Source: Streptomyces sp. NRRL B-1347
Lineage (GTDB): Bacteria > Actinomycetota > Actinomycetes > Streptomycetales > Streptomycetaceae
Direction of reading: 5' to 3'
Length of the DNA stretch: 64,000 nucleotides
Assembly: GCF_000720325.1 (NCBI RefSeq)
Contig: NZ_JOJM01000027.1
Span: forward strand, 77,379-141,378
Numbering within the stretch: the first letter of the stretch is position 1; the number at the start of each line of letters is the position of its first letter. The notes beneath the pieces are model-generated. The model worked only from the letters and a program-made list of their open reading frames with translations, did not search any database and was not told the origin of the DNA. Both the position numbers and the translations under genes were made by a program. Shown here one piece after another: positions 36,255 to 44,425 of this stretch.

Positions 36255-37674
36255 CCGCCGGCGCGCCCGCCGGAGCCTGCCGGGGCACCCCGACCGTCAC
36301 CTTCAGGCCGTGCGGCTCGTGGCGCTCGTACACCAGGGAGCCGCCGCCCGCGGCGAGCAGCGCCCCGGAGATCGACAGGCCGAGACCTGAGCCCTTCACG
36401 TTCTGGTGGCGGTTGCTGCGCCAGAACCGGTCGCCGATGCGGGCCAGTTCGTCGTCGGTGAGGCCCGGGCCGCGGTCGGTGACGACGACCGTCGCCGTCC
36501 CGTCGGACGAGGCGACCTGCACCTCGACCCGCTCCCCCTCCGGCGTGAACTTGAGGGCGTTGTCGATCACCGCGTCCAGGGCGCTGGACAGAGCGATCGG
36601 GTCCGCCCAGGCGGTGGTCGCGGGGCAGTGCCCCTCCAGGCGCACGCCCCGCTCCTCGGCGAGCGGACGCCAGGACGCCACGCGCTCGGCCGCCAGCTCG
36701 CCGATGTCGGTGAGCTGGAGGTCCGCCGCCGCGTGCTCGGCCAGCGCCAGGTCGAGGAGGTCGTCGAGGACCTGGGCGAGGCGCTTGCCCTCGGTGCGGA
36801 CCGAGGCGATCTCCGCATTGCCTTCGGGCAGCTCAAGGGCGAGCAGCTCGATGCGCAGGAGGAGGGCGGACAGGGGATTGCGCAGCTGGTGGGAGGCGTC
36901 GGCGACGAAGGCGCGCTGCTGCTCCAGGACGTCCTCGACGTGGTCGGCCATCTCGTTGAACGAACGGGCCAGGCGCCGGAGTTCCGGCGGCCCCCCGGCC
37001 GCCGCGACCCGGGAGGCGAGGCGTCCGGTCGCGATGTCGTGCGTGGTCGCGTCCAGGACGCCCACCGGGCGCAGGATCCAGCGGGTGAGGCGCAGCGCGG
37101 CGCCGACCGCGAGGAGCATCGCGGCCGACTCTCCCGCGACGATCAGCAGCCAGCCGTGCAGGGTCTGCGCGCGCATGCGGCCGGTGGGCGAGTCGGTGAC
37201 GACGACGGCGACCACGTCACCGTCCCGGATCACCGGTGACGCCACCACGATGCGCCCACCCTCCTCCCAGGGCCACACCTGGGGCGGGTCATGGCTCCCC
37301 CGGGAGCGCAGCGCCTCCTCGAAGGCGTCGCGCACGGGGTGGCCCTGGCCCGGCAGGTACCAGGCGGCGGGGGCGTGCGCCATGGGGTAGGTGTCCCGGA
37401 AGAAGACGCCCGCCTTGATGCCGTAGACCTCGTTGTAGTAGTCGAGTTCCTTCTGGAGGGTCTCGCGCCGCTCGTCCTTGTCGCGCATCCGCGAGCCGAC
37501 GGGCCGCTTCGTGACGAACTGCGCGAGCGAGGCGAAGCGCGCCGTGTCGTCGATGCGGTCGACGACGACCTTCTGCTGCTGGGCCGATGCCACGCTCACC
37601 GCGAGCGGGAAGCCGAGGGCCAGCAGGACGCCCGCCATCAGGACGATGAGCAGCGGCAGGAGACGCGCGCACAC
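36244..37674 (-). CDS. gluK: Sensor histidine kinase GluK
   Basis: A 476-residue membrane kinase. TM1 is at about 5-28 (LLPLLIVLMAGVLLALGFPL), followed by an extracellular sensor region of about 130 residues, TM2 (GWLLIVAGESAAMLLAVGAAL) and a HAMP domain. The phosphorylated His is in ADASHQLRNPLSALLLR, with ATPase boxes N (AVIDNALKFTPEG), G1 (VTDRGPGLTDDE) and G2 (KGSGLGLSI). It lies 9 bp behind gluR and next to gluABCD. In S. coelicolor the pair at this locus, GluR-GluK, senses extracellular glutamate and controls gluABCD. The start is GTG 37674. Confidence 0.92.
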   Translation of the reverse strand: MCARLLPLLIVLMAGVLLALGFPLAVSVASAQQQKVVVDRIDDTARFASLAQFVTKRPVGSRMRDKDERRETLQKELDYYNEVYGIKAGVFFRDTYPMAHAPAAWYLPGQGHPVRDAFEEALRSRGSHDPPQVWPWEEGGRIVVASPVIRDGDVVAVVVTDSPTGRMRAQTLHGWLLIVAGESAAMLLAVGAALRLTRWILRPVGVLDATTHDIATGRLASRVAAAGGPPELRRLARSFNEMADHVEDVLEQQRAFVADASHQLRNPLSALLLRIELLALELPEGNAEIASVRTEGKRLAQVLDDLLDLALAEHAAADLQLTDIGELAAERVASWRPLAEERGVRLEGHCPATTAWADPIALSSALDAVIDNALKFTPEGERVEVQVASSDGTATVVVTDRGPGLTDDELARIGDRFWRSNRHQNVKGSGLGLSISGALLAAGGGSLVYERHEPHGLKVTVGVPRQAPAGAPAARA

Positions 37675-37683
37675 CTGACCCCG

Positions 37684-38376
37684 CTACGACGCCGGGGCGA
37701 CGAGCCGGTACCCGACTCCGCGCACCGTCTCGATCAGGGCGGGCATGTGCAGCTTGGCCCGCAGGGACGCGACGTGCACCTCCAGCGTGCGACCCGTGCC
37801 CTCCCAACTGGTGCGCCACACCTCGCTGATGATCTGCTCCCGGCGGAAGACCACGCCGGGCCGCTGGGCGAGCAGCGCGAGCAAGTCGAACTCCTTGCGG
37901 GTCAGTTGCACCTTGGCACCGTCCACGCTGACCTGACGGGTGGGCAGTTCGATGCGTACGTTGCCGAGGCGCAGCTCCGTCTCGGCGGGGGCCGCGGCGG
38001 CCTCGGCCGTGGTCGGGCGGCGGGTGACCGCGTGGATGCGCGCGATGAGCTCCCCGGTGTCGTACGGCTTCACCACGTAGTCGTCGGCTCCGAGGTTCAG
38101 ACCGTGGATGCGGGAGCGCACGTCGGCGCGCGCGGTCACCATGATGACCGGGATGCGCGTGCGCTTGCGGATCTTCCCGCAGACCTCGTAGCCGTCCTGG
38201 TCGGGCAGGCCCAGGTCGAGGAGCACCACTCCGAAGGGGGCAGCTTCGCCCGGCAGCAGGGCCTGGAGGGCCTCCTCGCCGTTGCGCGCGTGGGTGACGG
38301 CGAAGCCGTGCCGGGCCAGGACCGCGGACAAGGCGGCGGCCACGTGGTCGTCGTCCTCGACGAGCAGCAGTCTCAT
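37684..38376 (-). CDS. gluR: OmpR-family response regulator GluR
   Basis: A 230-residue two-component regulator. The receiver domain MRLLLVEDDDHVAAAL has the phospho-acceptor Asp in VVLLDLGLPDQDG, then IPVIMVTARAD and the Lys in DDYVVKPYD. The winged-helix DNA-binding domain starts near residue 135 (LRLGNVRIELPTRQVSVDGAKVQLTRKEF read in parts) and ends ETVRGVGYRL. ATG 38376 is preceded by GGAGGAGGG. It is divergent from gluA. A 20-bp-spaced direct repeat 33-66 bp upstream of its start is the best operator candidate. Confidence 0.93.
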   Translation of the reverse strand: MRLLLVEDDDHVAAALSAVLARHGFAVTHARNGEEALQALLPGEAAPFGVVLLDLGLPDQDGYEVCGKIRKRTRIPVIMVTARADVRSRIHGLNLGADDYVVKPYDTGELIARIHAVTRRPTTAEAAAAPAETELRLGNVRIELPTRQVSVDGAKVQLTRKEFDLLALLAQRPGVVFRREQIISEVWRTSWEGTGRTLEVHVASLRAKLHMPALIETVRGVGYRLVAPAS

Positions 38377-38408
38377 GCGGCCCTCCTCCAGCCCATAGGC
38401 TCCCCTGT

Positions 38409-38442
38409 AGTTCATCGGTCGTACCGTCAGTTCATTGATCGT
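38409..38442. promoter_or_regulatory. Direct repeat, candidate GluR operator
   Basis: AGTTCATCGGTCGT (38409-38422) and AGTTCATTGATCGT (38429-38442): 12 of 14 identical, starts exactly 20 bp apart. OmpR-type regulators bind such tandem half-sites two turns apart. It lies in the 382-bp gluR-gluA spacer, which holds no gene. Confidence 0.6.
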
Positions 38443-38758
38443 TCCGCTCCCGCTCGCGCGGGGGCTACGCCCTTTGTCGTAGGCGTGCCCTACGCGCGCG
38501 TGCGCGCGGATCCAGCGGCCTGCCGGACGCTGCCGAGCGCCCCAAGGCATCCACGCCGATGGATAAGGACCGCGTCAAGGCCCTTCGGGTCACGGACACG
38601 TTCCGTTATGCACCCGGTACGCGCGCGGGGCGCCCTCTTCACACGGAGTGTCCGGTTGCGGCCGGATCGTTATGCTCAATTTCCCCTCAGATGTAATGAC
38701 GCTGGTCGCACCGGGTTACTACTGTCCTCCCAACCCGAGGAGGATGGAGCAACAAGCC

Positions 38759-39535
38759 GTGACCGAAGTATCGGTGACCAAGGACGCCATACCCGCGGCG
38801 GACGACCTTGTCGTGCTGAAGAACGTCAACAAGCACTTCGGCGCACTGCACGTCCTCCAGGACATCGACCTGACCATCGCCCGCGGCGAAGTCGTCGTCG
38901 TGATCGGACCCTCCGGGTCCGGCAAGTCGACGCTGTGCCGCACGATCAACCGCCTGGAGACAATCGACTCCGGTGCCATCACGATCGACGGCAAGCCGCT
39001 GCCCCAGGAGGGCAAGGAGCTCGCCAGGCTCCGCGCCGACGTGGGCATGGTCTTCCAGTCCTTCAACCTCTTCGCGCACAAGACCGTGCTCGAGAACGTG
39101 ATGCTGGGCCAGGTCAAAGTACGCAGGACGGCCAAGGCGGAGGCGGAGGAGAAGGCACGCGGTCTGCTCGACCGCGTGGGCGTCGGCACCCAGGCCGACA
39201 AGTACCCGGCGCAGCTCTCCGGTGGCCAGCAGCAGCGTGTGGCGATCGCCAGGGCGCTCGCCATGGGGCCCAAGGTCATGCTCTTCGACGAGCCCACGTC
39301 GGCGCTCGACCCCGAGATGATCAATGAGGTCCTCGAGGTGATGCAGCAGCTCGCCCGGGACGGCATGACCATGGTCGTCGTCACCCACGAGATGGGCTTC
39401 GCCCGGTCGGCCGCCAACCGCGTCGTCTTCATGGCGGACGGCCGGATCGTCGAAGAGGCCACGCCGGACCAGTTCTTCAGCAACCCGCGCAGCGACCGTG
39501 CCAAGGACTTCCTGTCGAAGATCCTGCACCACTGA
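38759..39535 (+). CDS. gluA: Glutamate ABC transporter ATP-binding protein
   Basis: A 258-residue ATPase of a polar amino acid importer. Walker A is in [22 protein letters not shown], the Q-loop in [19 protein letters not shown], the signature [16 protein letters not shown], Walker [15 protein letters not shown] and the H-loop VVTHEMGF. I chose GTG 38759, 9 nt after GGAG; an ATG at 38744 sits directly on the AGGAGG and is less likely. It is first of four genes gluABCD with even spacing. A repressible or GluR-activated promoter is expected in the spacer to gluR. Confidence 0.95.
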   Translation: MTEVSVTKDAIPAADDLVVLKNVNKHFGALHVLQDIDLTIARGEVVVVIGPSGSGKSTLCRTINRLETIDSGAITIDGKPLPQEGKELARLRADVGMVFQSFNLFAHKTVLENVMLGQVKVRRTAKAEAEEKARGLLDRVGVGTQADKYPAQLSGGQQQRVAIARALAMGPKVMLFDEPTSALDPEMINEVLEVMQQLARDGMTMVVVTHEMGFARSAANRVVFMADGRIVEEATPDQFFSNPRSDRAKDFLSKILHH

Positions 39536-39629
39536 CGCGCCGCACGCGCTCCCGCGCGCGGGACGCCTCATCGCGCATGACGCTCGGCAGCGTCTCCCCC
39601 AACCTCCGCCGACACGAAGGATGTTCACC

Positions 39630-40469
39630 ATGAAGGTTCGCAAGGTCACCGCGGCAGCCTCCGTTCTGCTCGCGCTCTCCCTCACGGCCACCGCTTGTGG
39701 CGGTGACGACAAGGACGACAAGAAGGGCTCCGGCGGGGGCGGCAAGGTCACCATCGGCATCAAGTTCGACCAGCCCGGCCTCGGCCAGAAGACGCCGGAC
39801 GGCAAGTACGAGGGCTTCGACGTCGACGTCGCGACCTACGTGGCCAAGAAGCTCGGCTACAAGGAGGGCGACATCGAGTGGAAGGAAGCCAAGAGCGCCG
39901 ACCGCGAGACGATGCTCCAGCGCGGTGACGTGGACTTCATCGCGGCGACCTACTCGATCACGCCGGAGCGCGAGGAGAAGGTCGACTTCGCGGGCCCGTA
40001 CCTGCTCGCCCACCAGGACGTCCTGGTCCGCGCCGACGACAAGTCGATCAAGTCGCCGAAGGACCTGAACAGCAAGAAGCTCTGCTCGGTGACGGGTTCG
40101 ACTTCGGCACAGAACGTCAAGGAGAAGCTGGCGCCCAAGGCCCAGCTCCAGAACTACGGCGCGTACTCCCAGTGCCTGACCGGCCTGCAGAACGACGCCA
40201 TCGACGCGCTCACCACCGACGACTCGATCCTCGCCGGTTACGCCGCGCAGAAGAACTTCCAGGGCAAGTTCAAGCTCGGCGGCTTCAAGATGACCAATGA
40301 GAACTACGGCATCGGCGTCAAGAAGGGCTCCGACCTCAAGAAGAAGATCAACGACGCGCTGACCGCGATGGTCAAGGACGGCTCGTGGGACAAGGCCGTG
40401 AAGGACAACTTCGGCCCGGCCAGCTACAAGAACGAGCCCGCCCCGAAGATCGGCGACATCGTCAAGTAA
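39630..40469 (+). CDS. gluB: Glutamate-binding lipoprotein of the ABC transporter
   Basis: A 279-residue solute-binding protein. The signal peptide MKVRKVTAAASVLLALSLTA ends in the lipobox-like LTATAC, so it is lipid-anchored outside the membrane. The type 2 periplasmic-binding fold is evident in TPDGKYEGFDVDVATYVAKKLGY, FIAATYSITPEREEKVDFAG and LTTDDSILAGYA. ATG 39630 has GAAGG 9 nt upstream. It is followed by a stable 13-bp stem-loop before gluC, a usual device for higher expression of the binding protein than of the permeases. Confidence 0.95.
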   Translation: MKVRKVTAAASVLLALSLTATACGGDDKDDKKGSGGGGKVTIGIKFDQPGLGQKTPDGKYEGFDVDVATYVAKKLGYKEGDIEWKEAKSADRETMLQRGDVDFIAATYSITPEREEKVDFAGPYLLAHQDVLVRADDKSIKSPKDLNSKKLCSVTGSTSAQNVKEKLAPKAQLQNYGAYSQCLTGLQNDAIDALTTDDSILAGYAAQKNFQGKFKLGGFKMTNENYGIGVKKGSDLKKKINDALTAMVKDGSWDKAVKDNFGPASYKNEPAPKIGDIVK

Positions 40470-40479
40470 GCAGGACGTG

Positions 40480-40513
40480 AGGGGCGTGCCGCTCACCATG
40501 GCGGCGCGCCCCT
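40480..40513 (+). other. Intercistronic stem-loop between gluB and gluC
   Basis: AGGGGCGTGCCGC (40480-40492) pairs with GCGGCGCGCCCCT (40501-40513) over 13 bp with one G-U pair and an 8-nt loop. It probably protects the gluAB mRNA 3' end or terminates part of the transcripts. Confidence 0.65.
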
Positions 40514-40516
40514 TCG

Positions 40517-40551
40517 CCCTCTACGCGGAAGCTGTCCCTCTACGCGGAAGC
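40517..40551 (+). repeat. 16-bp direct repeat before gluC
   Basis: CCCTCTACGCGGAAGC at 40517-40532 and 40536-40551, identical, 19 bp apart, between the stem-loop and the gluC start. Confidence 0.8.
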
Positions 40552-40561
40552 GCGGGAGAAC

Positions 40562-41227
40562 GTGTTCGACTTTCTTGAAGGCTATGACCTATGGGGGGCC
40601 TTCTGGGAGACGGTGAAACTCACCGGACTCTCAGCGGTCGGCTCCCTGATATGGGGAACCGTGCTGGCGGGCATGCGCGTCAGCCCCGTGCCCCTGATGC
40701 GCGGCTTCGGAGCCGTCTACGTCAACGTCGTGCGGAACATTCCGCTGACCATCATCATCGTGTTCACGTCGCTCGGCCTGAACCAGACGCTGGGCATCAG
40801 CCTGGGCGCCGATGACTTCGACACCATCAACTTCCGCCTCGCCGTGCTCGGTCTGACCGCCTACACCGCCGCATTCGTCTGTGAGGCGCTGCGCTCGGGC
40901 ATCAACACCGTGCCGATGGGCCAGGCGGAAGCCGCCCGGGCACTCGGGCTGAGCTTCACGCAGGTCCTCACCCTCGTCGTGCTCCCCCAGGCCTTCCGCT
41001 CGGTGGTGGCACCGCTCGCCAACGTTTTGATCGCGCTCACGAAGAACACCACCGTGGCCGCCGCGATCGGCGTCGCCGAGGCGGCCCTGCTGATGAAGGG
41101 CATGATCGAGAACGAGGCCCAGACGATCGCGATCGCCGCCGTCTTCGCCTTCGGCTTCATCTGCCTCACGCTCCCGACCGGCCTGATCCTCGGCTGGGTC
41201 AGCAAGAAGGTGGCGGTCAAGCGATGA
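40562..41227 (+). CDS. gluC: Glutamate ABC transporter permease
   Basis: A 221-residue permease of the HisM/GlnP type with about five membrane segments (LIWGTVLAGMRVSPVPLM, NIPLTIIIVFTSLGLNQ, LGLTAYTAAFVCEALRSG, AVFAFGFICLTLPTGLI). The EAA loop that contacts the ATPase is in GQAEAARALGLSFTQVLTLVVLPQAFR. GTG 40562 follows GGGAGAAC. It overlaps gluD by 4 bp (ATGA), so translation is coupled. Confidence 0.94.
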   Translation: MFDFLEGYDLWGAFWETVKLTGLSAVGSLIWGTVLAGMRVSPVPLMRGFGAVYVNVVRNIPLTIIIVFTSLGLNQTLGISLGADDFDTINFRLAVLGLTAYTAAFVCEALRSGINTVPMGQAEAARALGLSFTQVLTLVVLPQAFRSVVAPLANVLIALTKNTTVAAAIGVAEAALLMKGMIENEAQTIAIAAVFAFGFICLTLPTGLILGWVSKKVAVKR

Positions 41228-42114
41228 ACTCCGTCCTTTACGACGCCCCGGGCCCCCGCGCCAAACAGCGCAACATCATCTACTCGGTGATCTTCGTGAT
41301 CGCCTTCGGCCTGGTGGCCTGGTGGGTCTACAGCTCCCTCTCCGACAAGGGCCAGCTCGACTGGGAGAAGTGGAAGCCCTTCTTCACGGACAGCAGGGCC
41401 TGGACGACGTACATCTGGCCCGGCCTGGAGAACACGCTCAAGGCAGCCGCGTACTCCATGGTCATCGCACTGCCGCTGGGTGCGGCCCTCGGCATCGCGC
41501 GCCTCTCGGACCACCTCCCGGTGCGCATCGTGGCCGGCGCGATCGTGGAGTTCTTCCGCGCGATCCCGGTCCTGATCCTGATGCTGTTCGCCAACGAGGC
41601 CTTCTCCAAGTACAGCGACGTCTCCTCCGACGACCGACCCATGTACGCGGTCGTGACCGGTCTCGTCCTGTACAACGCCTCCGTGCTCGCGGAGATCGTA
41701 CGGGCGGGCATCCTGGCGCTGCCCAAGGGCCAGACCGAGGCGGCCAAGGCCATCGGCCTGCGCAAGGGCCAGACCATGCGGTCCGTGCTCCTTCCGCAGT
41801 CGGTCACGGCGATGCTGCCCGCGATCGTCAGCCAGATCGTGGTCATCGTGAAGGACACCGCGCTCGGCGGTGCCATGCTCACGTTCTCCGAGCTCCTGTC
41901 GACTGTCAGCACGATGAGCGGCTACTACGGCGCCAACGTCATCGCCAGCTTCACGATCGTCGCGTTGATCTACATCGCGCTCAACTTCGCCCTCACGACG
42001 TTCGCGAGCTGGCTGGAGCGACGGCTGCGGCGGGCCAAGAAGTCCACCGGCGTGGTCTTGCCTCCGGCGGCCGTGGCCGGCACCGAATCGACCGGAGCCG
42101 GTGGCACGATCTGA
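41224..42114 (+). CDS. gluD: Glutamate ABC transporter permease
   Basis: A 296-residue partner permease. It is longer than GluC because of an N-terminal cytoplasmic tail plus an extra segment (NIIYSVIFVIAFGLVAWWVY) and an extracellular loop with DKGQLDWEKWKPFF. The EAA loop is GQTEAAKAIGLRKGQTMRSVLLPQSV. It ends in a short Ala/Gly/Thr-rich tail. The start ATG overlaps the gluC stop. A perfect 15-bp terminator follows 35 bp after the stop, closing the operon. Confidence 0.94.
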   Translation: MNSVLYDAPGPRAKQRNIIYSVIFVIAFGLVAWWVYSSLSDKGQLDWEKWKPFFTDSRAWTTYIWPGLENTLKAAAYSMVIALPLGAALGIARLSDHLPVRIVAGAIVEFFRAIPVLILMLFANEAFSKYSDVSSDDRPMYAVVTGLVLYNASVLAEIVRAGILALPKGQTEAAKAIGLRKGQTMRSVLLPQSVTAMLPAIVSQIVVIVKDTALGGAMLTFSELLSTVSTMSGYYGANVIASFTIVALIYIALNFALTTFASWLERRLRRAKKSTGVVLPPAAVAGTESTGAGGTI

Positions 42115-42149
42115 GCCGACCCCGGGCGCTCACCCGATGATCTGCAAGA

Positions 42150-42183
42150 ACGAAGGCAGTGGCGATCACGCCACTGCCTTCGT
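42150..42183 (+). terminator. gluABCD terminator
   Basis: Perfect 15-bp stem ACGAAGGCAGTGGCG (42150-42164) / 42169-42183 with loop ATCA. Confidence 0.9.
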
Positions 42184-42305
42184 CGCTTGACGCAGGAACC
42201 AGCAGTGGGTTGCATACGTTCTGTGATCGTGCACCGGGTTTCAACTGCCATTTCCTGTACGTACGTCCAGCGCTCGCGGACAGTCCTGGCAGGAGGCCGC
42301 GCGCC

Positions 42306-44129
42306 GTGGACCCGGTGATCGTCGTCGGCGCGGGCCCCGTGGGGCTCACGCTCGCCCTGGCCCTCGCCCGTCACTCGGTCCCCACCGTGGTCCTGGACGA
42401 GGGGCCCGGCAAGGACGAGCAGCGCCCCGCGCGGACCGTCGTCCTGCGGGAGGACACGGCAGCGCTCGTCGAGCGCCTCGCCGGGGTGTCCTTCGGAGGC
42501 TCGGACACGGGGGCGCGCTGGAGCGGCTGGCGGTCGATGCGGCGCAAGCAGGTGATGCGGCAGCTCACGTTCAGTGACGAAATGCCCTCCCCGCTGCACC
42601 TGCCGCAGCACGTGCTGACCGCTGCCCTGCGGGACGCGATCGCCGACGAGCGGCTCGTGAAGGTCGCGGTCGAGAGCAAGCTGGACACCCTGGAGCAGGA
42701 CTCCTCGGGGCTGACGGCCCACGCGCGCGGCCCCAAGGACACCTGGTGGCGCGGCAGCTATCTGGTCGGCTGCGACGGGCCCCGGTCCACCGTCCGCAAG
42801 CTGCTCGACATCCGCTTCCCGGGGCGCACCGCCGTCGAGCGGCACGCGGTCGCCGCCCTGCGGACGGAACTTCCCTGGCCCGGTGAGGCGTTGTTGCACC
42901 GGAGCCCGCCGTGGCCCGGCGGAGGTCCCGAGGTGACGGCACGTCCGCTGCCGGGCGGCCTCTGGCGGATCGACTGGCTGCTGCCGCCGCGCGGCGACCT
43001 GGTGACACCCGACGCCCTCGTCGCCCGCGTCCGGGAGACGCTCTCGGGCTGGTGCGGCGCCACCCCGCCGTACGACCTGCTGGACACCGGCGTCCACACG
43101 GTCCACCACCGGCTCGCCCGCCGGTGGCGGGTCGGGCGCTGTTTCCTGGCCGGGGACGCCGCCCACCTCCTCGGCGCGCTCGGCACCCAGGGCCTGGACG
43201 AGAGCCTGCGGGACGCGGACAACCTCGCGTGGAAGCTGGCGCTGGCCTGGCACCACGGCCCGAGCGGCGCACTGCTCGACAGCTACCAGACCGAGCGGCG
43301 CGCCGCCGTGGCCGCGCGCCTGCGCGCCGCCGACCAGTCGCTGCCGCTGCTCCGCGGCGGCGGAGGTCTGCGCTCCTACGTCCCGGGGGCCGCGCGCGGC
43401 CAGGACGCGCTGCTCACGGACGGCCATGTGGGGCGCGGCCAGCTGGGCGCGCCGGGGGCGTACGCCGACTCGCCCCTGTCCCCCGGACGTTCGGACTCCA
43501 CGGTGCTCGTGGCCACGGAGCCGGGCGCTCCGGTCATCGACGTGGCCGTGACGGCTCCGGACGGCTCGGTCGTGCGGCTGCGGGACCGGTTCGGCCTCAG
43601 CCAGCTCCTCGTGGTGCTCGTGGCGCCGGGAACGGTCGTATGGGACCGGCGGCACTGGATGACGGCCGGGATCATGCCCCGCCTCGCCGCCGCGGTGACC
43701 GCGCTGCCGTGCCCGGCCGAACTCCTCGTCGCGGAGAGCTACCCCGGCGCCGCGGCGCACACGGTCCTGCTCGTGCGCCCGGACGGGCATCTGGTCGCCG
43801 CGCTGAACGGCGTACGCCCCGCGGAGCTGTACGCGGCCGCCGAGGCGGCACTGGGCAAGGCGGTGCGGGAGGCGCCGGAGAAGGGACGGGCGAAGGGCAC
43901 GCCGAGGAGGGACCGCGGCGGCCCGAAGAGCAGCGGAAGCCCCAAGGACGGCGGAAGCCCTAAGGACGCCGGGGCCGCCCCCGGGAAGCCCGGCAGCGAG
44001 CCTGGTGACGCCCGGGCGGCCGACCGGACGGCCCACGAGACGCCCGGTTCCGATACGAAGGACGGCCGAGCAGCCGGCGGGAAACCTGCCACCGGGCCGT
44101 CGAGCGAGCCGAAGAAGCCATCCCCGTAG
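42306..44129 (+). CDS. FAD-dependent aromatic-hydroxylase-type monooxygenase
   Basis: A 607-residue flavoprotein of the PHBH/PheA group. The FAD-binding motif is VDPVIVVGAGPVGLTLALAL at the very N-terminus, the middle DG-type motif is LVGCDGPRSTVRKLL and the ribityl-binding motif is CFLAGDAAHLLGALGTQGLDE. A thioredoxin-like C-terminal domain follows (LLVVLVAPGTVVWDRR), then an 80-90 residue Lys/Gly/Pro/Ser-rich tail of no known role. GTG 42306 has AGGAGG 9 nt upstream. Such enzymes hydroxylate aromatic rings or inactivate rifampicin; the substrate is unknown. No partner gene is adjacent. Confidence 0.88.
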   Translation: MDPVIVVGAGPVGLTLALALARHSVPTVVLDEGPGKDEQRPARTVVLREDTAALVERLAGVSFGGSDTGARWSGWRSMRRKQVMRQLTFSDEMPSPLHLPQHVLTAALRDAIADERLVKVAVESKLDTLEQDSSGLTAHARGPKDTWWRGSYLVGCDGPRSTVRKLLDIRFPGRTAVERHAVAALRTELPWPGEALLHRSPPWPGGGPEVTARPLPGGLWRIDWLLPPRGDLVTPDALVARVRETLSGWCGATPPYDLLDTGVHTVHHRLARRWRVGRCFLAGDAAHLLGALGTQGLDESLRDADNLAWKLALAWHHGPSGALLDSYQTERRAAVAARLRAADQSLPLLRGGGGLRSYVPGAARGQDALLTDGHVGRGQLGAPGAYADSPLSPGRSDSTVLVATEPGAPVIDVAVTAPDGSVVRLRDRFGLSQLLVVLVAPGTVVWDRRHWMTAGIMPRLAAAVTALPCPAELLVAESYPGAAAHTVLLVRPDGHLVAALNGVRPAELYAAAEAALGKAVREAPEKGRAKGTPRRDRGGPKSSGSPKDGGSPKDAGAAPGKPGSEPGDARAADRTAHETPGSDTKDGRAAGGKPATGPSSEPKKPSP

Positions 44130-44232
44130 GCCCCGATCCAGGTCTCCCGGCCGGGTCGAGGGGCTGCTCCAGGCCCCGTAGACAGCTGCTGTTGAAGCAG
44201 AAACGATCGTCCGACCGCATACTGGGCGCGAG

Positions 44233-44274
44233 TTGACCACTTCCCACGGTCATGGTCTACTCCGGACCATGACC
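44233..44274 (+). promoter_or_regulatory. Promoter and inverted-repeat operator of the cysteine dioxygenase operon
   Basis: The -35 is TTGACC (44233-44238); 17 nt later TCTACT (44256-44261) is a possible -10. A perfect 10-bp inverted repeat GGTCATGGTC (44248-44257) / GACCATGACC (44265-44274) with a 7-nt spacer straddles the -10 and the predicted start near 44266-44269, a good repressor site. Confidence 0.65.
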
Positions 44275-44355
44275 GACACCGCTGTCCGCTTGTGGCGGAG
44301 GGTCCACATGGACCTCGTCCGCTATGCGGGCTGCGTGTGTCAGACGTCCTGCTGA
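44269..44355 (+). CDS. Cys-rich leader peptide upstream of cysteine dioxygenase
   Basis: A 28-codon ORF whose last 15 residues are MDLVRYAGCVCQTSC, with Cys at positions 22, 24 and 28 and a stop right after the last. ATG 44269 lies at or within a few bases of the predicted transcription start (leaderless). An in-frame ATG at 44308 is preceded by GGAGGG at 44297-44302 and would give only the 15-residue form. The segment CGTCCTG at 44345-44351, covering the last codons, is complementary to CAGGACG at 44414-44420, next to the start of the dioxygenase gene. This architecture matches the polycysteine leader ORFs known from mycobacterial cysteine operons. A regulatory rather than structural role is inferred. 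Confidence 0.65.
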   Translation: MTDTAVRLWRRVHMDLVRYAGCVCQTSC

Positions 44356-44425
44356 ATTCGCCATCTCCACCCCTCTCGCGTGCCCGTCGTCGGCGCGCCG
44401 TTCCGCGAACTCCCAGGACGGTCTC

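Noticed and set aside
42306..44129. FAD monooxygenase as the missing siderophore N-hydroxylase
   Set aside because: Motifs (GDAAH, aromatic-hydroxylase type) belong to the PHBH group, not to IucD/PvdA-type N-hydroxylases, and it lies 25 kb away.
44324..44425. N-terminally longer cysteine dioxygenase from ATG 44324
   Set aside because: Overlaps the Cys-rich leader ORF in another frame, lacks a ribosome site, and the extension has no family counterpart.
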